A stretch of 64,000 nt of DNA from GCA-2715965 sp047608975 (GTDB taxonomy: Bacteria; Verrucomicrobiota; Verrucomicrobiia; Limisphaerales; JAYPXF01): positions 1 through 64,000 of the forward strand of contig JBLFYM010000008.1 of the NCBI GenBank assembly GCA_047608975.1. The letters are read 5' to 3'. Position numbers and translations under genes: made by a program. Shown one piece after another: positions 26,798-35,763 of this stretch. How positions within the stretch are numbered: position 1 is the stretch's first letter; every line of letters begins with the position of its first letter. The notes beneath the pieces were generated by a model. The model was not told the DNA's origin and searched no databases. It was given only the letters and a program-made list of their open reading frames with translations.

Positions 26798-29485
26798 ATG
26801 ATTGAATCCGGTAAAAAGCCTGCCAACAACGATGCCCTGCGATCAGGAAAGGGATTCTTGCAATCCCTTGAGCAGGTGATCACGGCGGTGCTGCGAGATC
26901 GTACCCCAGCGGAGGTCAACGGCCTGTTGACTTCCATCATCGACGGTTTGCAGGAGGCCGGCCTGACATTGCCGGGGCTGATCTCGACGCCTTACGTCAA
27001 TACCATCGCCACCGAGGATGAACCGGAGTATCCGGGGGATCAGGAAATAGAGCGGCGCATCAAGAGCTACATCCGCTGGAACGCGATGGCGATGGTCGTG
27101 AAGGCCAACACCAAGCACGCTGGCATTGGTGGGCATATTTCCACTTACGCTTCGTTGGCGACGCTGTACGAAGTCGGATTCAATCACTTCTTCCGGGGTG
27201 CGTCCGGCGGGCGGCCGGCAGACATGATCTATTTCCAAGGACATGCCTCGCCAGGCGTTTATGCGCGGGCCTATCTGGAAGGCCGGATGGAGGCGACGCA
27301 GTTGCACAATTTCCGGCGGGAACTGGCCGAGGGTGGAGGATTGTCGTCTTACCCTCATCCCTATCTCATGCCGGATTTCTGGCAGTTTCCGACGGTGTCA
27401 ATGGGACTCGGGCCCATCATGTCGATCTATCAGGCCCGCTTTAACCGGTATCTGCGGGACCGGAGCCTGATCGAAGACACGCACGAACCCAAGGTCTGGT
27501 GCTATGTCGGCGACGGGGAAAGTGATGAACCGGAGACCCGCGGCGCCATCTCGCTCGCCGGTCGGGAGAAACTCGACAACCTGGTCTGGGTCATCAATTG
27601 CAATTTGCAGCGTCTGGATGGCCCCGTGCGGGGCAATGGCAAGATCATCCAGGAATTGGAGTCATTGTTTCGCGGCGCGGGCTGGAATGTCATCAAGGTC
27701 GTCTGGGGAAGCGATTGGGATCCGCTCCTGGAGGCCGATGAGGATGGACTGCTCGTTCAGCGCATGGAGGAGACCGTGGATGGGGAGTATCAGAAATACT
27801 CTGTCGAATCCGGCGGCTACGCCCGAACCCATTTTTTCGGGAAGTATCCGGAACTGGCGAAACGGGTGAATCACCTGACTGACGCGCAAATCCACAAGAT
27901 GCGGCGCGGCGGTCATGACCCGCGGAAAGTGCACGCCGCCTATCAGGCCGCGATGGATAACAAGGGTTCGCCGACCGTCATCCTCGCCAAAACGATCAAG
28001 GGATATGGACTGGGTGAGGCCGGTGAGGGACGGAACATCTCGCACCAGCAGAAGGCGCTCAATGAAAAGGAATTGCGCGAGTTTCGGGATCGCTTTGGCG
28101 TTCCGATCGCCGACGAAGACATCGCCGACGCGCCGTTCTATCGGCCGCCGCCGGACAGCGTCGAAATGCAGTATCTGCTGAAGCAACGCGAGTCGCTGGA
28201 CGGGTTTGTCCCCACCCGCACGGTCGGCAAGGAGCGGTTGGAATTGCCCGCCGCCGAGATTTACAAGGAACTCCATGGCGGATCGAAGAGCGCGGTGTCC
28301 ACCACGATGGCCTTTGTGCGCCTGCTGACCAAACTGCTGGATGACAAGAACATCGGTGATCGCATCGTGCCCATCATTCCGGACGAGGCGCGGACCTTTG
28401 GCATGGATTCGCTGTTTCGCCGGCACGGGATCTATAATTCGGCAGGACAGAATTACGAACCGGTGGATCGTTCCAACCTGCTGTACTATCGCGAGGCGAC
28501 CGATGGCCAGATTTTGGAGGAGGGTATCAGCGAATCTGGGGCCATGTCCTCCTTTCTCGCCGCCGGCGTCAGCTACTCCTCCGTGGGGAAGGTGATGGTG
28601 CCGTTTTACATTTTCTATTCGATGTTCGGTTTCCAGCGCATCGGAGACCTGGCCTGGGCCGGCGGGGACATGCGGGCGCGCGGATTTCTGCTGGGGGCGA
28701 CGGCTGGTCGCACCACCTTGAACGGGGAAGGGTTGCAACACCAGGATGGTCACGGCCATCTGCTTGCGGCCACCTATCCCCACGTGCTCAGCTACGATCC
28801 TGCCTTTGGTTATGAGGTTGCCGTCATCGTTGAGGACGGCATGCGGCGGATGTATGCGGACGACGAGGACCTGATCTATTACATCACCCTGCAGAACGAG
28901 AATTATCCGATGCCCGCCAAGCCGGAGGGTTCGGAAACGGGCATCTTGAACGGGCTCTACAAATTCAAACCGGGACCGGAAGGGCTGGGGCATCGTGTGC
29001 AGATCTTCGGCAGCGGCTCCATTCTGAATGAGGCCCTGCGGGCGCAGCAGATTCTGGCGGAGCAGTATGATGTATCCGCTGATGTCTGGAGCGCGACGAG
29101 TTACAAGGCGCTGCGGGCGGGCGCGCTAGAGGCGCAACGTTGGAACATGCTGCACCCGGGCGAGGAACCGCGAAAGTCGTACCTGGAAACGACGTTGGAG
29201 GCTGAGACCGGACCGTTCATCGCCGTTTCCGATTGTATGAAACTCGTGTCCGATCAGATTGCACCCTGGGTTCCGGACGGGCTTTTCTCGTTGGGAACAG
29301 ACGGGTTTGGCCGCAGCGAAACGCGCGAGGCCTTGCGCCGCTTCTTCGAGGTGGATGCGGAATCAACCGTGGTCGCTTCGTTGTACGCCTTGAGCCTGAA
29401 AGGTTCGATCTCGCCGGAAACAGTGAGTCAGGCAATGAACAAATTTGGCATCAGTCCGGACAAATCCGCGCCGGTGCTCGTGTAA
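26798..29485 (+). CDS. aceE: Pyruvate dehydrogenase E1 component (homodimeric)
   Basis: An 895-residue thiamine-diphosphate enzyme that decarboxylates pyruvate and passes the acetyl group to lipoyl-E2. It is the homodimeric AceE type, with a full-length size. Landmarks: the KHAGIGGHISTYASLATLYEVGFNHFF active-site segment, the ThDP motif from GDGESDEPETRG (about residue 238) to NCNLQRLDGPVRGN, and ARTFGMDSLFRRHGIYNSAGQ with LEEGISESGAMSSFLAAG in the second half. I start it at the ATG of MIESGKK because upstream frame sequence is not E1-like. First gene of the E1-E2-E3 operon. Confidence 0.96.
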   Translation: MIESGKKPANNDALRSGKGFLQSLEQVITAVLRDRTPAEVNGLLTSIIDGLQEAGLTLPGLISTPYVNTIATEDEPEYPGDQEIERRIKSYIRWNAMAMVVKANTKHAGIGGHISTYASLATLYEVGFNHFFRGASGGRPADMIYFQGHASPGVYARAYLEGRMEATQLHNFRRELAEGGGLSSYPHPYLMPDFWQFPTVSMGLGPIMSIYQARFNRYLRDRSLIEDTHEPKVWCYVGDGESDEPETRGAISLAGREKLDNLVWVINCNLQRLDGPVRGNGKIIQELESLFRGAGWNVIKVVWGSDWDPLLEADEDGLLVQRMEETVDGEYQKYSVESGGYARTHFFGKYPELAKRVNHLTDAQIHKMRRGGHDPRKVHAAYQAAMDNKGSPTVILAKTIKGYGLGEAGEGRNISHQQKALNEKELREFRDRFGVPIADEDIADAPFYRPPPDSVEMQYLLKQRESLDGFVPTRTVGKERLELPAAEIYKELHGGSKSAVSTTMAFVRLLTKLLDDKNIGDRIVPIIPDEARTFGMDSLFRRHGIYNSAGQNYEPVDRSNLLYYREATDGQILEEGISESGAMSSFLAAGVSYSSVGKVMVPFYIFYSMFGFQRIGDLAWAGGDMRARGFLLGATAGRTTLNGEGLQHQDGHGHLLAATYPHVLSYDPAFGYEVAVIVEDGMRRMYADDEDLIYYITLQNENYPMPAKPEGSETGILNGLYKFKPGPEGLGHRVQIFGSGSILNEALRAQQILAEQYDVSADVWSATSYKALRAGALEAQRWNMLHPGEEPRKSYLETTLEAETGPFIAVSDCMKLVSDQIAPWVPDGLFSLGTDGFGRSETREALRRFFEVDAESTVVASLYALSLKGSISPETVSQAMNKFGISPDKSAPVLV

Positions 29486-29530
29486 CAATCCCGGGAGCAA
29501 AACGCTCCCCAGAAACAATACAAAACAACT

Positions 29531-30805
29531 GTGGACGTTAAACTTCCTCAACTGGGTGAAGGCTCCGATTCCGGCGAAGTGGTCGGCATACTCGTGGCCG
29601 TCGGCGACGTGGTCGAATTGGACCAGACTGTCATCGAACTCGAGAATGCCAAGGCCGTCGCGCCGATTCCCTCTCCGGCTGCGGGAACGGTCACCGCGAT
29701 TCTCGTCGAGGTCGGTTCGAGCCTCTCCGTCGGCGACGTCATTCTCAAACTGGATTCCAAAGTCGCCACCGGCGGTTCGGCCCCCGGGCCGGCAGCGAAA
29801 TTACCCACCCAGCCAACGGTGAAGCCGGATATCATCGCTCCGGTGCCTGGTAAACCCATCGCTCCGGTGCCTGGCAAACCTGGAACTTCGATCCCGGGAT
29901 TGCCTCCGGCCGCGTCTCCCACGGTTCGACGGTACGCCCGCGATCTTGGCATTGATCTGAATGATGTGGTGGCAACCGAACGCGGTGGCCGGGTTGGGAT
30001 GGGCGATCTCCGGAACTACATTCAGGGACTCATTGGACAGAGCCGCGCGGCTAAAGGTGGCACTGGAGTCGTGGCCGAGCCGATCATTGATTCCCCCGGC
30101 TGGGGTGAAGTCACGCGGAAACCTTTGTCGGGGATCCGCAAGGTGATCGCCGAGCGGATGACCCGGTCGTGGACCACCATTCCGCACGTCACCCAGTTTG
30201 ATGAGGCCGACATTACGAATCTGTTGGCGCTCAGCAAAAAGCACGCGGCCGCCTATGCGAAACAGAAAAAAAAGCTGACCCTGACCGGCTTCATTCTGCG
30301 GGCGCTCGTCCCGTGCCTGCAGGAACATGCGATTTTGAATGCCAGCATTGATACCGTGCGCGGCGAACTGGTTTACAAGTCGGCACTCAACGTCGGTATC
30401 GCGGTGGACTCGGAACATGGGCTGACTGTTCCGGTCATCCGGCAGGTGGGCGAAAAGTCCCTGTTGGAACTGTCGGAGGCGTTGGTAACGCTGGCGGAAC
30501 GGGCGCGACAACGCCAGACCACGGCGGACGAGATGAAGGACGGAACCTTCACCATCAGCAATCAGGGCGGCATCGGCGGTGGGCATTTTACGCCCATTGT
30601 GAATGCTCCCGAGGCCGCGATCCTCGGCGTGGGACGCGGAAAGAAACGGCCGGGCATCGTTGACGGGAAAATCGAGCCGCGGGTCTTTCTGCCCCTGTGT
30701 CTCTCTTATGATCATCGGCTGATCGACGGCGGCACGGCCGCCCGTTTTATCACGCAGCTCGTCGCGCAGCTCGAAAACTTCAGCGAAGATTCAGTGCAAC
30801 TCTGA
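29531..30805 (+). CDS. aceF: Dihydrolipoyllysine acetyltransferase (PDH E2)
   Basis: A 424-residue E2 core subunit that carries acetyl groups on a swinging lipoyl arm to CoA. Domains in order: one lipoyl domain (1-78, lipoylated Lys41 in LENAKAVAPIPSP), a Pro/Ala linker with a duplicated IAPVPGKP unit, a peripheral subunit-binding domain (VRRYARDLGIDLNDVVATERGGRVGMGDL) and the catalytic domain ending in SYDHRLIDGG (His395, Asp399). The single lipoyl domain is fewer than the three of E. coli. Start is GTG at 29531. It follows aceE by 45 bp and precedes lpd by 8 bp. Confidence 0.96.
   Translation: MDVKLPQLGEGSDSGEVVGILVAVGDVVELDQTVIELENAKAVAPIPSPAAGTVTAILVEVGSSLSVGDVILKLDSKVATGGSAPGPAAKLPTQPTVKPDIIAPVPGKPIAPVPGKPGTSIPGLPPAASPTVRRYARDLGIDLNDVVATERGGRVGMGDLRNYIQGLIGQSRAAKGGTGVVAEPIIDSPGWGEVTRKPLSGIRKVIAERMTRSWTTIPHVTQFDEADITNLLALSKKHAAAYAKQKKKLTLTGFILRALVPCLQEHAILNASIDTVRGELVYKSALNVGIAVDSEHGLTVPVIRQVGEKSLLELSEALVTLAERARQRQTTADEMKDGTFTISNQGGIGGGHFTPIVNAPEAAILGVGRGKKRPGIVDGKIEPRVFLPLCLSYDHRLIDGGTAARFITQLVAQLENFSEDSVQL
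29834..29881 (+). repeat. Tandem 24-bp duplication in the E2 linker
   Basis: Two adjacent 24-bp units (ATCGCTCCGGTGCCTGG core) differing at two bases, coding for a doubled IAPVPGKP unit in the flexible linker of aceF. Linkers of this kind often vary in repeat number. Confidence 0.7.
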
Positions 30806-30813
30806 TTGAATTC

Positions 30814-32247
30814 ATGGACGAAATTGAAACAGAAATTTTGGTGATTGGCGCCGGTCCCGGCGGTTATGCCGCCGCCTTTCTGGCGGCGGATCGCGGGAAA
30901 AAAGTCGTGCTGGTGGAGCGGGAGAATCGGCTTGGTGGCGTGTGTCTCAACCACGGCTGCATCCCATCCAAGGCGTATCTGCACGCGACCCATCTGATCT
31001 CTGAAGCCCGGCGTTCGAAGCAACGGGGAATTATTTTCGCCGAGCCACAGATTGAACTGAACACCCTGCGCGAGTGGAAAGAGTCAGTGCTCGAAAAGCT
31101 GGCGGGCGGGATTCAGGGGCTGGCCAAGGCCCGCGGCGTGGAAGTCATTCACGGACGCGGCCATTTTCAGGATTCTCACACACTGCGAGTGGAAACAGAC
31201 CAGGGCCAGCGCTTCATCCGCTATCAACAGGCCATCATCGCCACCGGTTCACGACCGGCCATGCCTAAGGCCTTCGATCTGGGTAATCCACGGGTCATGA
31301 CGTCCACCGAAGCGTTGGAACTTGCATCTACGCCCAAGCGCCTGTTGGTCATTGGCGGCGGGTATATCGGCATGGAACTCGGCATGGTTTACAGTGCCCT
31401 CGGCAGTGAGGTAACCGTGGTGGAAGCGCTGGGGGGGATTCTCGCCGGTGCCGATTCGGACCTGGTCCGGCCCGTGATGAAGGCCGCCAAAGCTGCCTTC
31501 AAGGAAATTCGGCTCAGCACCAAGGTGACCGGAATGACCACCGCCGGCCGACAGATCAAGGTCATCACCTCCGGGGCTGGAGCCGAAGATTCGCGGGAGG
31601 ATCACTTCGACAACGTTCTGGTCGCGGTCGGTCGCCGACCGAACTGCGACGACCTCGGATTGTCCAACACCAGTGTTCAAACCGGTGCGGGTGGATTCAT
31701 TCAGGTGGGTCCGGGGCAACAGACAGACGATCCCGCGATCTATGCCATCGGTGATGTGACGGGCGGCCTGATGCTGGCCCACAAAGCCGCGCGCGAAGCC
31801 CGTCTGGCCGTCGCGGCGCTCGTCGGCGAAACCGCCGAAGATCCCACGGAACTGCTTGTGCCCGCCGTTGTTTTTACCCATCCGGAACTGGCGTGGGTCG
31901 GACTGACCGAAAGCGAGGCAAAGGAGAAGAAGATCAATTTCAAGTCCGTGCGGTTCAGTTGGGCGGGTCTGGGACGGGCTTTGAGCACGGATGCCACCGA
32001 GGGTTTTACCAAGTTGATCGTGGATCCCGACAGTGAACGCATCCTGGGTGTGGGAATCGTCGGGCAGGGAGCGGGCGAACTCATTGCCGAAGGCACCTTG
32101 GCCATTGAAATGGGAGCCACGGCCTTCGACCTCGCCGAAACCATCCACCCTCATCCCACGCTCTCCGAATCGCTGATGGAATGTGCTGAAGTCTTCTATG
32201 GCGCTTCGGCCCATGTTGTACCCAAGGCGAAAAAGTCTACCGACTGA
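30814..32247 (+). CDS. lpdA: Dihydrolipoyl dehydrogenase (E3)
   Basis: A 477-residue FAD/NAD enzyme that reoxidises dihydrolipoamide for the pyruvate dehydrogenase complex. It has the FAD motif VIGAGPGGYAAA, the redox disulfide in GGVCLNHGCIPSK (Cys44/Cys49), the NAD motif VIGGGYIGMELG, the second FAD motif YAIGDVTGG and the C-terminal catalytic His-Glu in HPHPTLSES. Third gene of the operon; no terminator is obvious after it, only a weak AGTCT/AGACT hairpin near 32265. Confidence 0.96.
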   Translation: MDEIETEILVIGAGPGGYAAAFLAADRGKKVVLVERENRLGGVCLNHGCIPSKAYLHATHLISEARRSKQRGIIFAEPQIELNTLREWKESVLEKLAGGIQGLAKARGVEVIHGRGHFQDSHTLRVETDQGQRFIRYQQAIIATGSRPAMPKAFDLGNPRVMTSTEALELASTPKRLLVIGGGYIGMELGMVYSALGSEVTVVEALGGILAGADSDLVRPVMKAAKAAFKEIRLSTKVTGMTTAGRQIKVITSGAGAEDSREDHFDNVLVAVGRRPNCDDLGLSNTSVQTGAGGFIQVGPGQQTDDPAIYAIGDVTGGLMLAHKAAREARLAVAALVGETAEDPTELLVPAVVFTHPELAWVGLTESEAKEKKINFKSVRFSWAGLGRALSTDATEGFTKLIVDPDSERILGVGIVGQGAGELIAEGTLAIEMGATAFDLAETIHPHPTLSESLMECAEVFYGASAHVVPKAKKSTD

Positions 32248-32624
32248 CTCCGGTTGATTTTCCGATTCAGTCTCCCTAAAAAGACTATGGCGCACTCTAT
32301 GCCCGCCAGCAGTTGCGCCAGCGGCACACTGGCGAAGCTGGCCGCTCAATCGCTGATTGCGTATGGAATGATGAGTTCGTTCCCGTGCCGTCGGGTGCCG
32401 CAAGTGGAGCACCCACGAGCTGCTCCTCAGATTGGATTGAGAAGTCCAGATTCCACAGCGTGAACTCCCATGTGTCGCCGACCTCTTCGTTGTGGGTGGG
32501 GCATTGATGGAAGCAGAGGAGTATCTGAAAGGCCTGCTGCCAAATCAGATTCTACACAGCTGCCTGCGAGGCAGCACTGGACGCTGTCTCTTTTCTGGTT
32601 GCGGGTCTGTTCCGAGTGCTGGGG
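32248..32624. other. 377-bp gap with possible gene relics
   Basis: Between lpdA and the CWC gene. On the minus strand, about 32320-32545 stays open and reads EEVGDTWEFTLWNLDFSIQS and further Ser/Ala/Pro-rich sequence without a start codon. On the plus strand a short frame from 32508 begins MEAEEYLKGLLPNQI. Neither is recognisable. It looks like degraded coding or dispersed-repeat DNA. Confidence 0.3.
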
Positions 32625-32816
32625 CTATTCCAGTCGCTTGAGCAGGCAGTCACGGCAGAAACATTCTTTGCCGGGATCCACTGCTTTGGGATCCATCGCG
32701 GGGAGTTCAAAGCACCAACAGCTGTCGGCGCCTTCACTGTATTCGCAGACGAATGGTTCCCCGCAGCCGGCGCATTGCTTTTTGTCCGGGGATTCGATTG
32801 GTTGAGGCTCAGACAC
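32625..32816 (-). CDS. Cysteine-rich CWC family protein
   Basis: A 63-residue small protein with eight cysteines in the pattern C-x2-C-x5-C, then CWC, then C-x-C-x2-C (QCAGCGEPFVC, SCWCFELP, CFCRDCL). This matches the CWC family of presumed zinc-binding proteins of unknown function. Its ATG lies 3 bp from the stop of the upstream oxidoreductase, so it is likely co-transcribed. Confidence 0.85.
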   Translation of the reverse strand: MSEPQPIESPDKKQCAGCGEPFVCEYSEGADSCWCFELPAMDPKAVDPGKECFCRDCLLKRLE

Positions 32817-32819
32817 TTG

Positions 32820-34115
32820 TTACCAGGAGACGGTGGTGCCGGGTTGGGCGACGGGATACCAGCCGTCTTGGTCGGGGAGGACTTTGGGCATGACGTCGTA
32901 GTCGAGGCGATCGGGCATCTGGGTGAGGTTTGAATTGAAGGCCTGATCCCAGGTGACTTTCTTGCCGGAGTAGGTGGCCATGCGGCCCATGATGGCGACC
33001 ATGGTGCTGAGGGCTCCGTATTCGGCCTCGTGGTAGGGCTTGTTTTCCTGGATGGCGTTGAAGAAGGGGTAGTGTTCGAGTTGATGGCCGTCTTCGCGTC
33101 GTTTCAAGCGTTTGGACCAGGCTTTGGGACCGGTGACTTCGAATAGCTTTTGGCCGGGCGGAATGTTGGCGGTGCCTTTCGTGCCTTGGATGTATTCGGC
33201 GACTTCAGGAAAGCATCCGCGGATCTGGCGGCAGCCGCTGAACATGCGGGAGCCGTCGGCATATTCGAATTCCACTGAGTGGTGATCGAAGATCTGGCAA
33301 TGACGTTTGGCTTTGCGCACCTGACGTCCGCCCTGACCGTTGGCGCTGACGGGATATTGCTGTTTCACCCAGGTGACGACGTCGATGTTGTGGATGTGCT
33401 GTTCGACGATGTGATCGCCGGAGAGCCAGGTGAAGTAGTACCAGTTGCGGATCTGGTATTCCATTTCGGTTTCGCCGGGAAGTCGTTCTTTTCCATCGCG
33501 GGAGCTGCCGAGCCAATACGCGCGCATGGTGTGGATGTCGCCGATGTCGCCGTCATGGATTCGCTTCACCAGATCCTCATAGGTGGGTTGATGACGGCGC
33601 TGCATACCTACGGCCGTTCTGATGTTTTTCCGCTTCGCTTCCTTGGCCGCAGCCAGAATCCGCCGGACACCAGGGGCGTCAACCGCGACGGGTTTTTCAA
33701 TGAAGACGTGTTTTCCCTGACGAACCGCTTCTTCGAACATGAGTGGTCGGAAACCGGGAGGGGTTGCGAGGATCACCACGTCGGCCACTTCAATCGCCTT
33801 CTTGTAAGCATCGAACCCGACGAACTGGCGTTCCTTGGGAACGCTGACCTGGTCCGGTTTCTGTTTGCTGATGTTCTTGAGACTGCCTTGGAGTTGGGAT
33901 TCGGAGACCTCGGCCAACGCCACGAGATGTACGCTGTTGCTGGTGTTGAGTGCCTGAACGGCAGCACCGGAACCGCGTCCGCCACATCCGACCAGCGCGA
34001 GTTTGAGCGCGAAGCTGGGAGCGCCATGGGCGGCGCGTTCGACGGGGAGGATCAGGGAAGAGGCGGCCAACGCAGTGGCTTTGGCTGACTTCGGGTTCGA
34101 TGGAGTTGTGCTCAT
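32820..34115 (-). CDS. Gfo/Idh/MocA family oxidoreductase
   Basis: A 431-residue NAD(P)-dependent oxidoreductase acting on sugars, inositols or their derivatives. N-terminal Rossmann motif ALVGCGGRGSGAAVQAL (about residues 40-56), then the family EKP motif in HVFIEKPVAVDAPGVRR, and a C-terminal alpha/beta domain with EQHIHNIDVVTWV and HSVEFEYADGSRMF. The N-terminus (ALAASSLILP before AAHGAPS) is hydrophobic like the secreted members common in Verrucomicrobia, but lacks a clear twin-arginine. Located between the CWC gene and the arylsulfatase on the same strand, which fits sulfated-sugar use. Confidence 0.9.
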   Translation of the reverse strand: MSTTPSNPKSAKATALAASSLILPVERAAHGAPSFALKLALVGCGGRGSGAAVQALNTSNSVHLVALAEVSESQLQGSLKNISKQKPDQVSVPKERQFVGFDAYKKAIEVADVVILATPPGFRPLMFEEAVRQGKHVFIEKPVAVDAPGVRRILAAAKEAKRKNIRTAVGMQRRHQPTYEDLVKRIHDGDIGDIHTMRAYWLGSSRDGKERLPGETEMEYQIRNWYYFTWLSGDHIVEQHIHNIDVVTWVKQQYPVSANGQGGRQVRKAKRHCQIFDHHSVEFEYADGSRMFSGCRQIRGCFPEVAEYIQGTKGTANIPPGQKLFEVTGPKAWSKRLKRREDGHQLEHYPFFNAIQENKPYHEAEYGALSTMVAIMGRMATYSGKKVTWDQAFNSNLTQMPDRLDYDVMPKVLPDQDGWYPVAQPGTTVSW

Positions 34116-34137
34116 GAGAATTTGTACAGAGAGCGAT

Positions 34138-35682
34138 TCAGGATTTACGTTTCTTGGGAGCGGGTTTGGATTTTGTTTTCAGTCCCGTCTCCGCAGCCCA
34201 GGTAAACCAGGCGGCGGCCATCGTATCGGTTCGATCGGGATGTTTCGCGGCGAGATTCTTGGTTTCACAGCGGTCGGTTGAAAGGTCGTAGAGTTCCCAC
34301 TTCTTGTTTGATTTGTCCCATACCACTTTCCAATCACCGCGTCGGAGCGCGCGATTACCTGACCATTCCCAGGCGAGTTGCTGGTGGCCTTCGCGGGTGC
34401 CGCCCTTGAGGATTGGCAGGAGACTTTTTCCTTCGACGGGAAGAATGTTTTGTCCGGCGTGGGACTTTGGATAGGTGCTGCCTGCGAGTTCGAGGAACGT
34501 AGGCATGAAATCGATGATGTGACCCACCTCGCGGGTGAGCGTGTCCGGTTTGATCGCCGCAGGCCAGCGGGCGATACAGGGGGTGCTGATGCCGCCTTCA
34601 TGGGCGTATTGCTTGTAGCGTTTGAAAGGCGCGTTTTGGGCCCAGCCCCACGCGGGACCGACGGCGGTGTAGAATTCCTTCGGACCCGGTATGAGCGAAG
34701 TGTTTCGCCCGCCCGGTTCCTCGGCGCAGCCGCCGTTGTCGGAGAGGAAGAGCACAAGAGTGTTTTCGTCCGCGCCGACGTCCCTGAGGGTTTGCATAAG
34801 GCGACCGATGTTTTGATCCATGGAGTCGATCATGGCGGCGTAGACTGCCATGCGGAGATCTTCCCAATCCTGATTGGCTGTATCCCATTCGTAAGATCGG
34901 CTGTCGCGTTCACTCAGTGACCAGGCATCGGTGGCGATGCCCATCTCTTTCAGACGGGCCCAGCGTTGTTCCCGGAGTTTGAACCAGCCGATGTCCTTGT
35001 ATTTGCCCCGGTATTTGGCGATGTCCTCGGGCTTCGCATGTAGCGGGTAGTGCGGGGCGGTGTAACAGACGTGGAGGAAGAATGGTTTATCAGTCTTGCT
35101 CGCCTTCTTTATGAATCCGACGGCGTGATCGGTGAACGCGTCGGTTGAGTAGTAGTCGTCCGGAAACTGTTCGATGGATTCGTTGTTCTGACCAAACTTG
35201 CGAACCTTGCCACCTTTGAATTTCGGATCGGGTTGTTTGGGGTTGAAGAAGTTGCAACAGCCGTCGAGCAGGCCGTAGTAATCGTCAAAACCGCGCTTGT
35301 GCGGGTGGGTGGATTCGCCGGAACCAAGATGCCATTTGCCGCTGAGCGCTGTCTGGTAACCGGCGAGTTTCATGGCTTCGCCCAGCGTTACCATGTTCTT
35401 GCGCAGCAGTCCGCCCTGGCCGCGTCGCGGATACAATCCCGTGACGATCGAGGCGCGGGTGGTTGTGCACTTTGCGTTGTTGTAGAACTGCGTGAAGCGC
35501 AGGCCCTGCTTGGCCATGCGGTCGAGATTGGGAGTGTTGACTTCGCCGCCGTAGCAGCCGATGTCGGACCAGCCCATGTCGTCGCACATGATGAGCACGA
35601 TATTGGGGCGGGGCGCTTTGGCGGCCGGTGCACGAACGATGGAGAAGAGCATCAACGCCAAGACCAAGGATGTGAATCGCAT
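34138..35682 (-). CDS. Secreted arylsulfatase
   Basis: A 514-residue exported sulfatase. Signal peptide 1-21; metal residues in LIMCDDMGWSDIGCYGG (Asp34, Asp35); formylglycine motif C-T-T-T-R (Cys72-Arg76) in KCTTTRASIVTGLYP, a variant I recall as frequent in PVC sulfatases; and the second metal pair in LFLSDNGG. It should cleave sulfate esters of glycans or aryl sulfates once an FGE or anSME maturase, not seen here, converts Cys72. In contrast to the degenerate protein at 16830, every catalytic residue is kept. Confidence 0.93.
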   Translation of the reverse strand: MRFTSLVLALMLFSIVRAPAAKAPRPNIVLIMCDDMGWSDIGCYGGEVNTPNLDRMAKQGLRFTQFYNNAKCTTTRASIVTGLYPRRGQGGLLRKNMVTLGEAMKLAGYQTALSGKWHLGSGESTHPHKRGFDDYYGLLDGCCNFFNPKQPDPKFKGGKVRKFGQNNESIEQFPDDYYSTDAFTDHAVGFIKKASKTDKPFFLHVCYTAPHYPLHAKPEDIAKYRGKYKDIGWFKLREQRWARLKEMGIATDAWSLSERDSRSYEWDTANQDWEDLRMAVYAAMIDSMDQNIGRLMQTLRDVGADENTLVLFLSDNGGCAEEPGGRNTSLIPGPKEFYTAVGPAWGWAQNAPFKRYKQYAHEGGISTPCIARWPAAIKPDTLTREVGHIIDFMPTFLELAGSTYPKSHAGQNILPVEGKSLLPILKGGTREGHQQLAWEWSGNRALRRGDWKVVWDKSNKKWELYDLSTDRCETKNLAAKHPDRTDTMAAAWFTWAAETGLKTKSKPAPKKRKS

Positions 35683-35736
35683 CCGGTTTGGATAGCTGCT
35701 GATGGCGGCGGTTCAAGCTTTGAATTCCCGCCCCAT

Positions 35737-35763
35737 TCTGCTCGCTCACGCTTGCGGCTACGG
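35737..35763 (-). repeat. Dispersed repeat copy B (supplies stop codon)
   Basis: Minus-strand copy reading GTAGCCGCAAGCGTGAGCGA, one mismatch from copy A at 1172. Its TAG is the stop codon of the membrane EEP-family gene, as in copy A. Confidence 0.65.

Noticed and set aside
27662..28993. Minus-strand open frame of 443 codons inside aceE
   Set aside because: Shadow of the E1 gene caused by GC-rich codon bias.
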